From Protea cynaroides (taxonomy: Eukaryota > Streptophyta > Magnoliopsida > Proteales > Proteaceae): a stretch of 64,000 nt of DNA. Positions within the stretch are counted from its first letter, which is position 1, and each line of letters starts with the position of its first letter. Below, piece after piece: positions 11,462 through 23,870 of this stretch. Made by a program: the position numbers and the translations under genes. The stretch is taken from assembly GCA_028583415.1 (NCBI GenBank), contig CM053266.1, positions 32,483,758-32,547,757 of the forward strand, written 5' to 3'. The notes under the pieces were generated by a model. It worked only from the letters and a program-made list of their open reading frames with translations. It did no database searches and had not been told where the DNA came from.

Positions 11462-13139
11462 TTCCTTGTGGTCTCATCAAACTTCATGTTTCTTGGGTCT
11501 GTTTTGACATCCCATAATATGACAACTCAATATCCTAAAATAATCACTCTCCCACGAGTATTATGAAATCATGTCAGTTCTACAGTTTTAAACAAGAAGA
11601 TAACTTAAACTGGAACTGTCACTGAAATTGACTAAGCACTTTATTAACAATATAGACTACAATATCAATTATTTTCTTACATGATCAAATACATTCTTAG
11701 GCCTTTGCAAATATTTACTTAAATTTATCAGAAATATACCATTAGCACATGGTCTCCCAAAACTCTTTCATTCAGATCCAATAGTTTCAATTCTTTTAAT
11801 AAATTTTTTTTCATCCTAATTTTCATTATTTGGGAAAACAACCATAGACTAAACTGTGACAAGAAGTCTTAGATGAAATCTTGATGTCCACCAATTCCAA
11901 TAAATTCTAGTTGTGAATAACCTTTACTTACTTTATTATTGTCATCTTCTCTTTTAATTAATTCTCACATATATACATGTAATAAACCTTGGAAGGAGAA
12001 TTTCAAAATATTATTCTTTCTAATATTTCTTTGGACAACAGTCCTATACCCTTATGACAAGGGTGAAAAATTACGATATACAGTTTAACTACTAAAGATA
12101 GAATAGATTAATGCTTAAGTGTCCAATATACTACACCTTCTTGCTCAGAAGTTTCATAATCCTTATTCTTTTTTCACTTAAGTTGTCCAACTATATAAAT
12201 CTTTATTTACATGTCCCTTCTGGGTCACTCTACAATAATATTATTCTACTTAGATCCATTTTATCTTGTAGTTTCTTAATGTCCAATTCTTTGTCATAAA
12301 GTTTCTGACTATTCCATGAAAAAATATTTTCTTTCTATGGGTTTTCCTACATTTTTTACAACTTGCCTTTGTCTGGGTATATATTATACACTATGACATT
12401 GACATTCATATTTTTATTTTCTTTAAACTTTTATCCTTAGTTCTTTTACTTTAGGGTTCACTATATTTTTAATTATTATATGTCACTAGGATCTGACTAT
12501 ACAATTCTTGTGAGGAAGTGAAAAGTCTAAAATATCATTTACATAGGTTTTAATGAACCTACAAATATTCACTTATCCTTGAGCTTATCATTAATACTTA
12601 ACAGCTCTACCTTGTATTTTCTCACAATTCAAATACCATCTCTTATCATCAAAAACTGATACTGATGGACTTGAGAAATAAAACATCTCTCTGTCCTTTC
12701 TTAAAAAAAAAAAAAATCAAATATTTCTTTGAATTTCTCAAGAAATATCATTTTTCAATGTTTCTCATCTTAACATTGCTTTACTTGATCTTAAGGACTG
12801 AACACCCTAAGGATCAGAATACAATTTTTCTATTGAATACATCTAGGTTAAACAATCTTAGACTAGTTTTCAGTTTCCATGCCAATTCATAAAACTGGCA
12901 GCCAGAGACAGGCATCTTAAGGTATTTAATCATTACATGTCCACAACAATGTAAATAATTGTAAGTCTACGATTAATACCAAATAAAATTAGCTAGCAAG
13001 AATATATATACATAACATGTGCAAGCTAATTAATATCTTTGAAAAGTCAACCGAACTACACACACATCCTTTGGGACAATATGTGCACTGGTCCTCTCAA
13101 TATCTGTGCAATAACTGCGAAGAGATAATGACTTTCGAA

Positions 13140-13565
13140 AATCTCACCACCTTTGGGTGGATAAAGATTCCTAAAGCCACAATCCTTCAACCATGTGCAT
13201 GAGTTCTTTATTTTCTTTGACGTCACCTTTGGGTGGACAGCGTCATTCTTTGCTGCATCCATAAAAGTGAGAGTTTATGTTAGTGTCACTTTTGTGTGAA
13301 TACTATATTTCCTTACAGTAGTTTGTAAATGCATAAATGCTAGATTTGAGCATATTATGATAGAACTAAGGTTGCCACTTTGGTGGTCACACCATAATCC
13401 TTACACAATAGCTATAAATCATAATTTGAATAAACTTGGACAATGTCACATTTGGGTGAACATTATCAAAACTGAAGAATTTACAAACACATATTCTAGA
13501 ATTTGAACATATCATGATAAAACAAGATTGTCACTTTGGTGGTCACACCAAGTTCCACCATTATA
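13140..13565. repeat. Spaced TCACTTTGGTGG-like motif
   Basis: Six variants of GTCACCTTTGGGTGG / GTCACTTTGGTGGTCAC occur at about 13147, 13224, 13289, 13373, 13447 and 13532, that is every 65-85 bp, with unrelated DNA between. Confidence 0.6.
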
Positions 13566-13865
13566 TGAACAAATCTAAACTGCAGTTTATGTGGGATATT
13601 TATTTAACCATGAATGCTTTAAAATATAATTTTACAAGTCTAAACATTCATATAAACATGCACATTAGCTTAATCAATCAATTTTGTACAATAACTTTAA
13701 GCAAAATCAATAAAAACATTACAAATCGAGTTCCCATAGGGCATTTTTCCATAATAATATATTTTTCAATGCATCAAAATGTACCAAAATATATATCAGA
13801 TTGAAGAGCATTAAAAATGGAGTCCAACAAAATAAATCGGAGGTCAATCCGACATTCCTAGCTCC

Positions 13866-14690
13866 CAGAATCATTGCTTAATGTCCTTTCATCAAAACCA
13901 GAAGCCAAACAGGCCCTTACAAGAAAATTCTGTCTGGGTCGGCTTGGTTCGGTTTGGTTTTTTCGATCTACCCAGGATTGGTTTGGTTCAATTTGAGTCG
14001 AACCGAATATTCCAAAAAACCTATTTTTTTATTCCTTCAAACCGAACCGCTTTGGTCTGGTAGGGTTGAACCAGAGAGTTGGTTCGCCGAGCCAACCATC
14101 GGTTCAACTCGGTCCAATTTTCTTGGATAGTCGGGTCTAAATCCATTTTCGGGTCAACCCACTGGGTCATAAAAATGGGTACAAGTCAACCCATCGGGTC
14201 AAATAAAACTGGTTTTCAGGTCGATCCATTTCTTGGTTCGGGTCGGGCTGAACTGGCTGGTCAGCCCCGGGCTGGGCCAGCTCTGGCAGAGCCGGTCTGG
14301 GCTGGGTGGACTCGTCCCGAGTCAACCAGAGAACCCGATAGGGTTAGCGATTCGGCGCCAAGTCGACCCAGCGATGACTCGGAGTCGTCAGACTTTTTTT
14401 TTTCTTCTCCCACCCGCGAATGAGATCCACTCGCGGATTCCACCGGCGAGTGCCGGCGTGTCCAGCGGCCGATGCCGACGATTTTTATATCGCCGGCTCC
14501 GTCTCTTCGAGACCTTTCCAACGGTGTGTAGCTTAACTTATTTTGTTGGTCGAAATTTTTTTTTCGTCTATAGAAATCTCCGACAGATCTGTTCGAGATT
14601 CGATCCAAAACTTGAGAAAAATTTCTCTTTTAATTTGACCATTATTTATCAGTCTTTATAATCGATCTCTATCGATTCTAGGTCTGTATG
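13866..14690 (-). other. GC-rich leader of the copia element
   Basis: Rich in GGTTCGG / CGAACC words and far more GC-rich than the rest of the element. It lies between the primer-binding site and the presumed gag. Open frames on both strands look like composition effects. Confidence 0.4.
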
Positions 14691-14693
14691 GTT

Positions 14694-14706
14694 GGCTCTG
14701 ATACCA
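14694..14706 (-). other. Primer-binding site (tRNA-iMet type)
   Basis: GGCTCTGATACCA on the plus strand, two bases inside the 5' LTR; its complement is the standard plant copia primer-binding site and fixes the orientation. Confidence 0.9.
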
Positions 14707-14708
14707 AC

Positions 14709-15146
14709 TGTTAGATAATTATGTGTTTAAGGTTTCAATGAAACTCATTCCAATCCCATACAGTTGCCATATAACACAATAGAGAAGCCATAAACTATGA
14801 ATCATAAAGACATACCTGTTTGTGTAGAGATTAATTCCATACGCTCATTGACGCTCCAAGCTTTGATCGAAATCCCTCGGTTACAATCTTCCACAGCTTC
14901 CAGAGGATATCCTGACGTCTCTTGCTAATGGGTGCAGAGAACTGATTAACTGTGGCTGTGGGGACTCTAACCCTGTATTTATAGAATACAGATGTAACCC
15001 TAAAACCCTTCCCACAATAGAATTAGGGTTACCAAACCTATCTCATACCATGTGACAAATCAAACCAAACCGATTATACCGTATCAATCAGAGTCCCACT
15101 GAATTAACTAGTTTAGGTACTTAATTAAACCCATATAAATCTAACA
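14709..15146 (-). repeat. 5' LTR of the copia element
   Basis: 438 bp, homologous to 8765-9199, with a 3-bp insertion relative to it. Confidence 0.92.
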
Positions 15147-15951
15147 ATTTTATCTCCTATTCTTCTTTAGTTTCTTCTTCTACTTCCTCTCCTGACAGCT
15201 TCTGTTCTTCCCTCATTGTCGAAATCAAAAGTCAGATTAGTTGCCGAATGCCATTTCTCCTCCATTTCCTAGCTCTCTCTCTCATCAAACCCCGATTCTT
15301 CCCCTTCTTTTTCTGCTGCAACTGACTTCTCACAGGTTTTCTCCTCACCAAAATTCGGAGATCCTCAACCCCCTTTTTTTTTTCCTCCGCCATTTTCTCT
15401 CACACCTCACTCTTCTCTCTTGATTCGACAAGTACTTTAATTAACTCACCCATTATATATATCCAAAAGAAATAGGAGGGGCTGTCAGTAGGGAAGAGTG
15501 AAGGAGAACCAGAATATGAATTTCATATTAAAAATGAGAATACAATAAGATTAAACACAAATCAGAATCCCAACTCATGGAAATCAAAATCAGAGCTTAA
15601 TCAAGGAGTTTTGCCTCACTGGTCACTTGTAATCACTTTACTTGCATTTGAGTCCAACATATCATCTCCGTTGAAAAGAACGTGAGGGAGAATGAGAAGA
15701 AGATGAGATTATGATTTATTTTAGTTGGGTATAAAAGGGTTATCTTGGTCTTTTAACAATAATAAGATTTAAACTAGGGATAAAAGATTGAGGGTAGAAT
15801 TGTCCATAAAAAATATAATTTTAATCCCGTTAAAAATTGGGACTATTTGGATTTTAATAGTTTGTTTAGGGGAGGTAACTGTCTTTTTCAAAACTATTGG
15901 GGGTCAACTGTCAATAAGGTAAGTTACAAGGGAGGTAACTGTCTTTTTCCC

Positions 15952-17770
15952 TAATTTTTTTTTAATGTAAAAATCTACATATAATTAATCAATATTGTAC
16001 AATGTTACTCATTACGTGTTAAGAAACTAATTATTAATAAAAAAAATTTAAGAGAAAAGTTTTACTAGTTTGTCCATCAGCTAATCGACTCTATGGTTTA
16101 AAGTCATTCACCCTTAAAAGTATACAAATCCTGACCCCTTGGATAAAGGCTATATCATTTTGGTTTTGGTTTATTGATTTGATTTTGATTTGATTCAATA
16201 TGTATTGGACATAAACCAAAACAAATCTGACTACTAAAAACGATTAGTAATCGATTTGCCTTATTTGGTTCCTAATCAGCTTTCCTTTTAAAGTCTCTTC
16301 TCATTGGAGTTGCATAACAACATGACAACTTTACCCCTGAATACGAATTTCCAAATTTGCCTCCCTCTCCTCTCCCTATGTCATCCATTTCTGTCTTCTG
16401 ACTAGAATCTCTCTGCAATTTAAAAAAAAAAAGACAAACACAAAATCAAAAGGAAGGAAACAAAGAAAGCAAAGAACATGGAAACCAACCTAATTTGGAC
16501 TCTTCTCATGTTTCCACTTATTTTTCTAACCTAAGCGGAAAGGTTCTAGGGTTTTTGTTTTCTTTACCAAATAGCAAGACAGTTGATTTAACTTTTTTCT
16601 TATTCTTATTCTCTTTTTCTCTTTTATTTATTTATTTTTATTTTATATTTTTTATTTTCTTATATCATGTGAATCTCAATATATAGAGGACTAATGCAAA
16701 TCTGATGATGACAAACCCTAATCACTGGATCCCTTAAATATAACTTAGGGTTTATTACAAATAGAATTTCCCTTCAAATAAAGAATCTATGAAAAACCCA
16801 CAATTGTTCAACCTGACCAAAATCCTATAGTAGACTCAGATGGACCCACATGCTGATGGATCCCAGTTCATTCGATGGACAACTAACAGAGTAGACGGCA
16901 AGAGAAGAACTTTTTCCGACTTAGATCTTTATCTCTACTTTGATTTTTCCATGGACAAAGTTTGATTCTCATGAATCATGGTGGTGGTGTTGAGTGAAGG
17001 TACGAAGTCCACTTTATGGATCCCATGTAGGCCCTTGAAAGGCTAGGTTGTTTGAGAATTTATGATATCAGTTATCGCATACATGGTTCAAGTAATCGAT
17101 ATTAGATCAATCGATTAATTTGAACTTGACTGATCCCTGATACGATGCTATTTTAATATTATATATGATATTAACAACGTGTCAACTTCTCATTGAATCC
17201 ATACACCGATTCAATTTGCGTCAGATTGTTTTAGACATGGTTGATTCGTGCTCGATACCTGGATTTAGAACCTTGACAGCACCTATATACTACCATTGCC
17301 GTAAGCGTACATGCAATAAGGCAATTGATTCTTGATTAATGTAAATAAGAATATGCTTTTAAACCAAATCCCATTCCCACCTTAATCAGTCAAATGGGGC
17401 TTTAATTAGATTCGGTCTAAGGAACAGCCCTTCCGTGGTATTGAAATATTGTTCATTCCTGCTGGTTTTTGACTTGCTGGGTGGTGGCAGTTTGGTGGTG
17501 GAGATTCCTATAGAGATTCCCCAACCCTTTTTGATAAAGGTAGGTATTCTGATAAAGGTAGGTATTCGGATCACTTGCATGTATGTGTATTTTTATGGGA
17601 TTTCATCACCGTCAATGGGGTGTGAGACCCACTTTTAGAGTATGGAATGTACGGGATATGGATGGTGATATAATCCCATAGGGGATACAAGTATATGCAG
17701 GTGAACTAGCCTTTAAAGGGAACATGGAGCTTAGATTTCTTCTCCAATGGCACTTCAACTTTAGAGCAAG
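15952..17770. other. Right part of copy A
   Basis: Non-coding sequence collinear with 26685-28760. No gene seen. Confidence 0.6.
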
Positions 17771-17904
17771 ATGGTTTTTGTAGTCAAATGGTTTTAGGGT
17801 TTTGTTGGGCAATTCGAAAGAAGTTTGGTCAATGTTGATAATTTACCCTTCGTTAAGGGGTTAATAATTTACTCATTTGTAGAGTTTTGGGAAATGCCTT
17901 TGGC

Positions 17905-17980
17905 GTGGTGGTGGTGGTAGCTATGTGTGGTCGAGCGCTTGTCTATGTCCTGAGAGAAGATTGCTAGTTCAAATTTGTAA
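17905..17980 (+). repeat. tRNA-like, possible SINE head
   Basis: GTGGTAGCTATGTGTGG resembles an A box and GATTGCTAGTTCAAATTTG a B box at roughly tRNA spacing, but it does not fold into a full tRNA. Body and tail are not defined. Confidence 0.3.
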
Positions 17981-19378
17981 CTTCTCTCCAAAAATTTGCC
18001 AAAAGCGTTTCCCCATTCCGTTTATTTATCTAAGACCATGTTTAGATGTTGTTGCCGTTGGTTTTTGTTTGAAGCTTCTGGTGGTGACATCTGTCAATAC
18101 AGAAGTAGATTAGATAGAAGAGGGTAGATTCGTAAACCCTGTGATCACTCTGATGCTTAAGTCATAACCAATAAACAAGTAGTATGAAGCTCGATAAAGA
18201 GAATACGAGTTCTTATGGAAAGGGGTTTAAGTAATTTAACAGAGTAAGGGTGTAAGAGTCGAAATTAGGATCTGACTACTTTTGTTTTGAACTTTATTTA
18301 TAAAGGCAAGGAGTAGCATGGATTTCAGTCTTAATTGAGACATTCCCAATAATCTTGAGGCCCGTCTCTAGGTTCGTATAATCTACCACCAGCTGTAATG
18401 GCTACTTCTTCATAGAAAGATAGGATTCGTATGATATAATCCCTTAAAAGTAAGAGTCGGACATGGATAAAAAACCATCTGAACTGTTGGATGGCAATCT
18501 TCTGATGGACCTCCCTTAATTTGGACTCTTCTCATGTTTATTTATTTATTTTTATTTTTTATTTTTATTTATTTATTTATTTTTTTTTTGCCAAAGAAGA
18601 GATACCATTGGATTGATAAGAGAATCATCGTACAGGAAAGTTACACAAAACAAACAGTGATTTTGACGTAACAGATTATTTATTTTTTTAAATTCGTTAA
18701 ATTGGACAGGGAGTGGTGGGCCCACGATTTAGCAAGACGGTCGGTTAGAAGATATCCTAATCTATGAATGGCCCCCACATGACTAACATCAAAACAGAAT
18801 GCTGAATGTGGTCCCCAAACAACGACATTCATCCAAGAGTCAGGATCTTGTAATCTCATTTTATGGTCATATCCAACGATCACAATCACAAAGATCCAAA
18901 AGAAAGAGGGTTTAATTTTGAAATTTTCTATATTTGGATTAATAGAGTTTTCATACCTCAAACGCACAATCACTCTAGTCAGAAAAAGATTTTCATTGCC
19001 AGCTGTCCTTGCATGCATGACTGCCCGAGCTGCCCGCCGGTTTATATTTAAGATTTTTTCTTATTCAATAATTGGATTTTCCGTTTTTGAGAAGAATATT
19101 ATCTTCCCTTCTCATCCGGATCAAATAGAAGAGGCATCCCATAAAAATAATCAACTTTTCAAAATTATTATCTGAATTGAAATCCAGAAAATTTGAAGTT
19201 AGGTATTTAGAGAGAATAAAGAAAATTTCTGGTTTGAAAAACCTCTTGTTACTTTGTTAAACAATGGAATCACTGAAAGAGACGACAAAACGGATTAGGA
19301 TAGAACGGGCGATAGGCGATGATGAAGGGATTTTATACGGGAACTTTTTTTTTTTCAATTTTCTTTTTTTGTTGTTGC
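17981..19378. other. Intergenic, no gene seen
   Basis: AT-rich; TTTA-repeat tract near 18536-18590. Nothing else supported. Confidence 0.5.
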
Positions 19379-19381
19379 TAA

Positions 19382-20438
19382 GGGCCCGTTTGATAAAACT
19401 TCTGCTTCTGGATTCTGGATTCTGGTTCAAATTTGGATTCTACTCCAAGCTACTCTAGGATTATTTTGGAGTAGAAACTTGTTTGATAACGCAATTCTGA
19501 AATGGATTTTAGAGCATCTTTGGATTAGAAACATGTTTGATAACACACTGTCCCTCCAATCGAAGTCTAGAAAAACAGTCGTAGTAGTGGTGGTGGGCGA
19601 TGGTATTGGTGGTGGTGGTGGAGGCGGCGGTGGTGGTGGTGTTGGTGGTGGTGGTGGTGGTGGTGGTGTTGGGTGGTGGGGGGTGGTGTTGGTGGTGTTG
19701 GTGGTGGTGGTGGAGGCGGCGGCGGTGGTGGTGTTGGTGGTGGTGGTAGAGGTGGCGGCGGTGGTGGTGGTGGTGGTAGAGGTGGCGGCGGTAGTGGTGG
19801 TGGTAGTGGCGGCGGTGGTGGTGGTGGTGGTGGTGGGTGGTGGGCGGTGGCGTTGGTGGTGGTGGTGGAGGCGACGGTGGTGGTGGTGGTAAAGGTGGCG
19901 GCGACGGGGGTGGTGGTGGTGGTGGTGGTTGTGGTGGTGGTGGTGGTGGTGGAGGCGGCGGCGGTGGTGGTGTTTGTGGTGGTGGTAGAGGTGGCGGCGA
20001 CAGTGGTGGTTGTTGTGGTGGTGGTGGTGGTGGTGGTGGTGGGTGGTGGGCGGTGGTGTTGGTGGTGGTGGTGGAGGTGGCGGTGGTGGTGGTGGTAGAG
20101 GTGGCGACGGCGGTGGTGGTGGTAGTGGCGGTGGTGGTGGTGGTGGTGGTGGTGGCGGCGGTGGTGGTGGTGGTGGTGGTGGCGGCTGTGGTGGTGGTGG
20201 TGATAGAGGTGGCGGCGGCGGTGGTGGTGGTGGTGGCGGTGGTGGTGGTTGTGGTGGTGGTGGTGGCGGTGGTGGTGGTTGTGGTGGTGGTAGTGGTGGT
20301 GGTGGTGGTGGTTGTGGTGGTGGTGGTGGTGGTGGTCAAGTGATAGTCATGTGAGTGTTGACTCTCTTTTTTCTCTTAAAAAGTTGATCCAACAGCTTGG
20401 AGCAAGTATTTATAACTCCAAAATTTTGGATTGAAGGT

Positions 20439-20505
<67 letters not shown>

Positions 20506-21035
20506 AAAAAAAAAATGTAATTTTTATCCTATTATTTTATCTCGGTGGGTAGGTGAATAGTGATATCCGAATCTTGTTGGAAGGCACGTGTTCACTTGTG
20601 TAGTTATGGAGTTGTGACATCTAGGAATTGCTCACTCCAGGGACTTGTTGGGGGGGATTGATCAAACATGCGTTCTTCAAAATTGTATTGCCAAAGGCGT
20701 TTCTGAATTTAGCCAAAGAGAATAATCCCAAATATGATTTAACAACCTCATTAAGATCGGGTGGTTTTTCGTCATTTACAATATTTTTTGTCTCAAAGAA
20801 TTGGTTGGGGCGCGTTGAGGCAGCTGTTGGGGTTTACACTCTGAAAGGAAGGCACACACTTTCCGATGTCATGGCTTATGCGGTGGTTCAGGGTTCGTTA
20901 TGAATCCGAGGATGGGAGGGTGGTGCAATGATTGTACATGCGGAATGGGGGTTGATGGCTTATGCTAGAGTCCATTTCCAGAAGTTATTTTTCAGGTTTT
21001 ATCAAACGTGTTGGATGGGTTTGTTCGGGCGGGCC
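19382..21035. mobile_element. GGT-rich TIR element 2, PIF/Harbinger-like
   Basis: 1654 bp. Left end GGGCCCGTTTGATAAAACTT; right-end complement starts GGCCCGCCCG and, after an 18-bp interruption, reads CGTTTGATAAAACC. TAA flanks both sides (19379-19381, 21036-21038). Same end type as 6401-7476. No transposase. Contains the GGT tract and A-runs at about 20439-20515. Confidence 0.6.
19583..20336. repeat. GGT/GGC minisatellite 2
   Basis: About 750 bp of GGT with GGC, GGA, GTT and AGAGGTGGCGGCG variants, G-rich on the plus strand throughout. Confidence 0.95.
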
Positions 21036-21114
21036 TAAGGGTATTTAAACCTTCGGGGTGTTTGGGTGTTGAACTCAATTCCACATAGATCTATATGACT
21101 CCACAACTATATGG

Positions 21115-21317
21115 ACCAAATCATTTCAAGGTTGAATAATAACCATTCTAATTGCACCCAAAGTAGGAAAGAAAAAACACTTAACACCCTGTGTGAGTGG
21201 CCATAAGATGGTAAGAGGATACGAACTCGGCCATAAGATGGTAAGAGGATACGAACTCAGAACCTTCCACTTCATGAGATGTAGGTTTCTTGCCAATTGA
21301 GCCACCCCCACCCCCTT
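21115..21317 (-). repeat. tRNA-derived SINE with duplicated B-box unit
   Basis: On the minus strand, GTGGCTCAATTGGCAAG resembles an A box and GGTTCTGAGTTCGTATCC a B box. A unit of about 30 bp (GGCCATAAGATGGTAAGAGG on the plus strand) is repeated twice in tandem just downstream. The 3' part has GCACCCAAAG, shared with 23680-23870. Confidence 0.5.
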
Positions 21318-23679
21318 AGGGTTCTATCCTCCCAGTTTCTCATTGTAGAATTGTATTATTTCCCCCTTCCTGTGTACTTTTTGATTAGGCGTGGCAATTT
21401 CACTACACACTTGTGGCATGTCAATTCTTTTCTTATCTTGCGACATCATGGGTTGGTTACGACATACATGGAAATCTTCTATGGGATCCACTTAATTCGT
21501 CTTTGATCCATATTCACAAACACAAAATGAAAGAAATTAAAAAGGTTGAACATTTAACGTAAGAGAAAATGATATACACAAAGCTAGTAGTACAGACCCT
21601 CTCACAATCTCTCCTACATTGGCCCTTTCTCTCATCACTTACCTTCTGAACCTTATATATGAATCATATATAAGGCCGCACTCCCTCTAATGCACCCATT
21701 GACTTGATAGAGAAGATACCAAAATGTACGACCGTCACAATTAATCCTAGGTAATCCTTTTAGCTACCTTATTGGTGGTATATATCCTAGCTAGGTTTTG
21801 AATTCCGATCAAGCAAATTAATCGATCTGTGAACAGATTGAGCTTGTGATCCGAAGGCACCACCGGGTAGCCCGACCAAGCTCAACTAGTGAAGCCCGAA
21901 AATAGACTAGCCTGATTATTAAATTGTCGGGTTTCGTTCGAACCGGTTATTAAACTATGTTCACAATGCAATGTTGCATCATGACTGAACCAACCGAATG
22001 AATCAAATATACCTTTAAACCAATACAATACTAAAGCTAAATACCTAAAATAGTAAAACATCTCTTATTCTCTTTATTTATTAAATCTTTCACTCATTCC
22101 TTACGTCCTTGTTTTTATCTACATGGGTAATCAGAAGCCAATAAGAGCCTTTTACACAATTTCACAAGAAAGTATATAATCTACAACAGAACAATTATGG
22201 ATTTGAAACTCAATAAGAACTTTTTACAGTCCCACAAGAAAGTATAAATAATCATTTTGGTATTAACCCGTTTATAGTTTGTTTAAAACCCATTTAACAT
22301 GAGCCTCGTTATGGATCGAAAACCAATTAACCGATGGACCGAAAGTAAAAGTGTCATTTCCAACTTGTGAAACCCGAATAACTAAATAGGTCGATCACAT
22401 TGCAAAAAATTGATTAAGTCCGACCAAAACTGACTGATTGACATCCCTAGAGAAGAGTGAATGGATATGATTAAGAAATAAAGATAGGTGTGGTGCTATC
22501 AAGCACTTAAGGTCAACCATCATAAATTAAGTAAACTGAATATCCATACTCCTTTATACACTCATAATTAGTAGTCTTGACTCTTGATTAGCTTATGCTG
22601 ATGGATATGGATTTGTCTAAATCACTATAAACCAGGGCCCTTGTTCTTCATCCTTTCCACCTTTATTGAATGCTAACAAACCATTTTCTATCTACTATTT
22701 TTGTATGGGTCTGTCTTTATGAGGGTCTGTCTTTATGAGAATAAGACTAGTAGGCCGTGAATCACATGAATCTCTAAACGCCTTTGAGAGTGACTTTTGA
22801 CATTTCCTCATGTGCTTCTTTAATCTTGTCTCCATTTTCTAGAATTTTGTATTTTTTTTTTGTTTATAGTGGGACTAGGATCGTCTCCTGTTATCCAGTT
22901 GTCTGCCTCTTATTGTGCAGATGCAATCCAGCCTGTCCGATGGGTGACCGAACGAACGAAAGGACGATTGAACACAAGAGACAATCCCTACCCTATTGTG
23001 TCGATACAATCCAGCCCTTCACAATGATTTGATGTTCTTCATTAACTCCCATCCCTACTAATGGAGATCCAATGTATCCTTATTAGGTCCAATCAAAGTG
23101 TTAGATCCCGTGACTGAAAGAGATTATTTTTTCCACTATGGATGAAGAAAAATTCGGCACGAACACTTTTTATTTTCAAGGAGTTATGGATGAAACCTCT
23201 TTAAAGTGGAAACAACAACTGAAGAATTATTTGTTAGTGAATAAAATCAAATACATGGTGAGTCATACAATTAAGGCTGACCGTAAAATTAAACAAACGG
23301 TTAAAATTGGCTAGAATGTATAAATCTGATAGACCAATTGACCAATCAAGTTAGTAGTCCTGGTGAGCCTATATAGCAGCATACATGGCCATTGTTCTCT
23401 TTTTTCTTTTGTTTCTTTTTATTTTTATTTTTATTTTTTAATTGATGCTTAACTGTTCAAAAAATGTTAAAGTCTCTCACCAAATAATTGACTCAAACTA
23501 CAATTAATTTGGTTGAAAAATTCATATAATTGATATTAACATGAAACTTGACATGTAAGCGATCTGAAGGAGAGACCCAATGCCTAATGATCATAATAAT
23601 AATAACGCAAAACGTTCTACAACAAATAAAACATATGATAAGTTAATCGAAACTTCTTTTTTTTGGGTGCTAACGATGG
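21318..23679. other. Intergenic, no gene seen
   Basis: Contains one possible MITE right end, GACATCCCTAG at about 22440-22451, without a recognised left end. Otherwise unremarkable AT-rich DNA. Confidence 0.45.
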
Positions 23680-23870
23680 TTATTCATTGTACTGACTAGT
23701 CCTGTGGGCCCATATTGACAACATAACCGTATAGACCAGGTCAATCCAAGATTGATTAAGAACCATTTCATTTGCACCCAAAGCAAGAAAAGAACGCCCC
23801 GTATGAGTAGTTTCAAGATTGTAAAAGGAGTCGAATTCAAAACTCTTGCATTGAAATCAAATGATTTAAT
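23680..23870 (-). repeat. Second SINE-like copy
   Basis: Minus strand has the B-box-like GAGTTTTGAATTCGACTCC and the same GCACCCAAAG-type 3' segment as 21115-21317; the A-box side is decayed. Confidence 0.4.

Larger units (their letters stand above)
8765..15146 (-). mobile_element. Full-length Ty1/copia retrotransposon, decayed
   Basis: LTRs at 8765-9199 and 14709-15146, about 93 percent alike (roughly 29 differences by eye), beginning TGTTAGATAA and ending ATCTAACA. Target duplication ATTTT at 8760-8764 and 15147-15151. The primer-binding site, complementary to initiator tRNA-Met, is read on the minus strand (TGGTATCAGAGCC from 14706), so the element runs right to left. A purine tract AAGTGGGAGAA abuts the inner edge of the left LTR. 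Pol survives only as a frame-broken remnant. It inserted into the Mutator-like element. Confidence 0.93.
7999..15951. mobile_element. Mutator-like TIR element (non-autonomous), host of a copia insertion
   Basis: 109-bp terminal inverted repeats at 7999-8107 and 15843-15951 differ at about 11 positions by eye; the left end starts GGATAAAAGACAGTTACC. The 9-bp duplication TAATTTTTT flanks the element (7990-7998 and 15952-15960), the size expected for Mutator-like elements. The paralogous empty site in copy B has a single TAATTTTTT (26676-26684). Without the nested copia the element is about 1.57 kb; no transposase is seen, so it would have depended on another element. Confidence 0.88.
4985..17770. 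repeat. Segmental duplication, copy A
   Basis: Collinear with 24345-28760. Matching anchors include ACGTGGACGCTTC (5156 / 24394), AACAAGCAGG (about 6086 / 26341), CACTTTCAGGGTTTGAAGAT (about 7900 / 26610), TTTCCACTTATTTTTCTAAC (about 16511 / 27399), AGAATATGCTTTTAAACC (about 17350 / 28473) and GGGAACATGGAGCTTA (about 17718 / 28707). Copy A is longer because it holds the insertions at 6248-7787 and 7999-15951. No gene can be read in either copy. Confidence 0.85.

Noticed and set aside
14233..14661. Overlapping frames of 114-142 codons in the GC-rich copia leader
   Set aside because: Composition effect between primer site and gag; no conserved motif on either strand.
17905..17980. A possible true tRNA gene
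   Set aside because: A- and B-box-like words exist, but acceptor and anticodon stems do not pair.
19509..20339. 276-residue Thr/Pro/His-rich frame on the minus strand and overlapping Gly/Val frames on the plus strand
   Set aside because: Pure GGT/GGC triplet repeat; every frame is open because stops cannot form.
22320..22451. A complete MITE ending GACATCCCTAG
   Set aside because: No matching left end or target duplication could be found.
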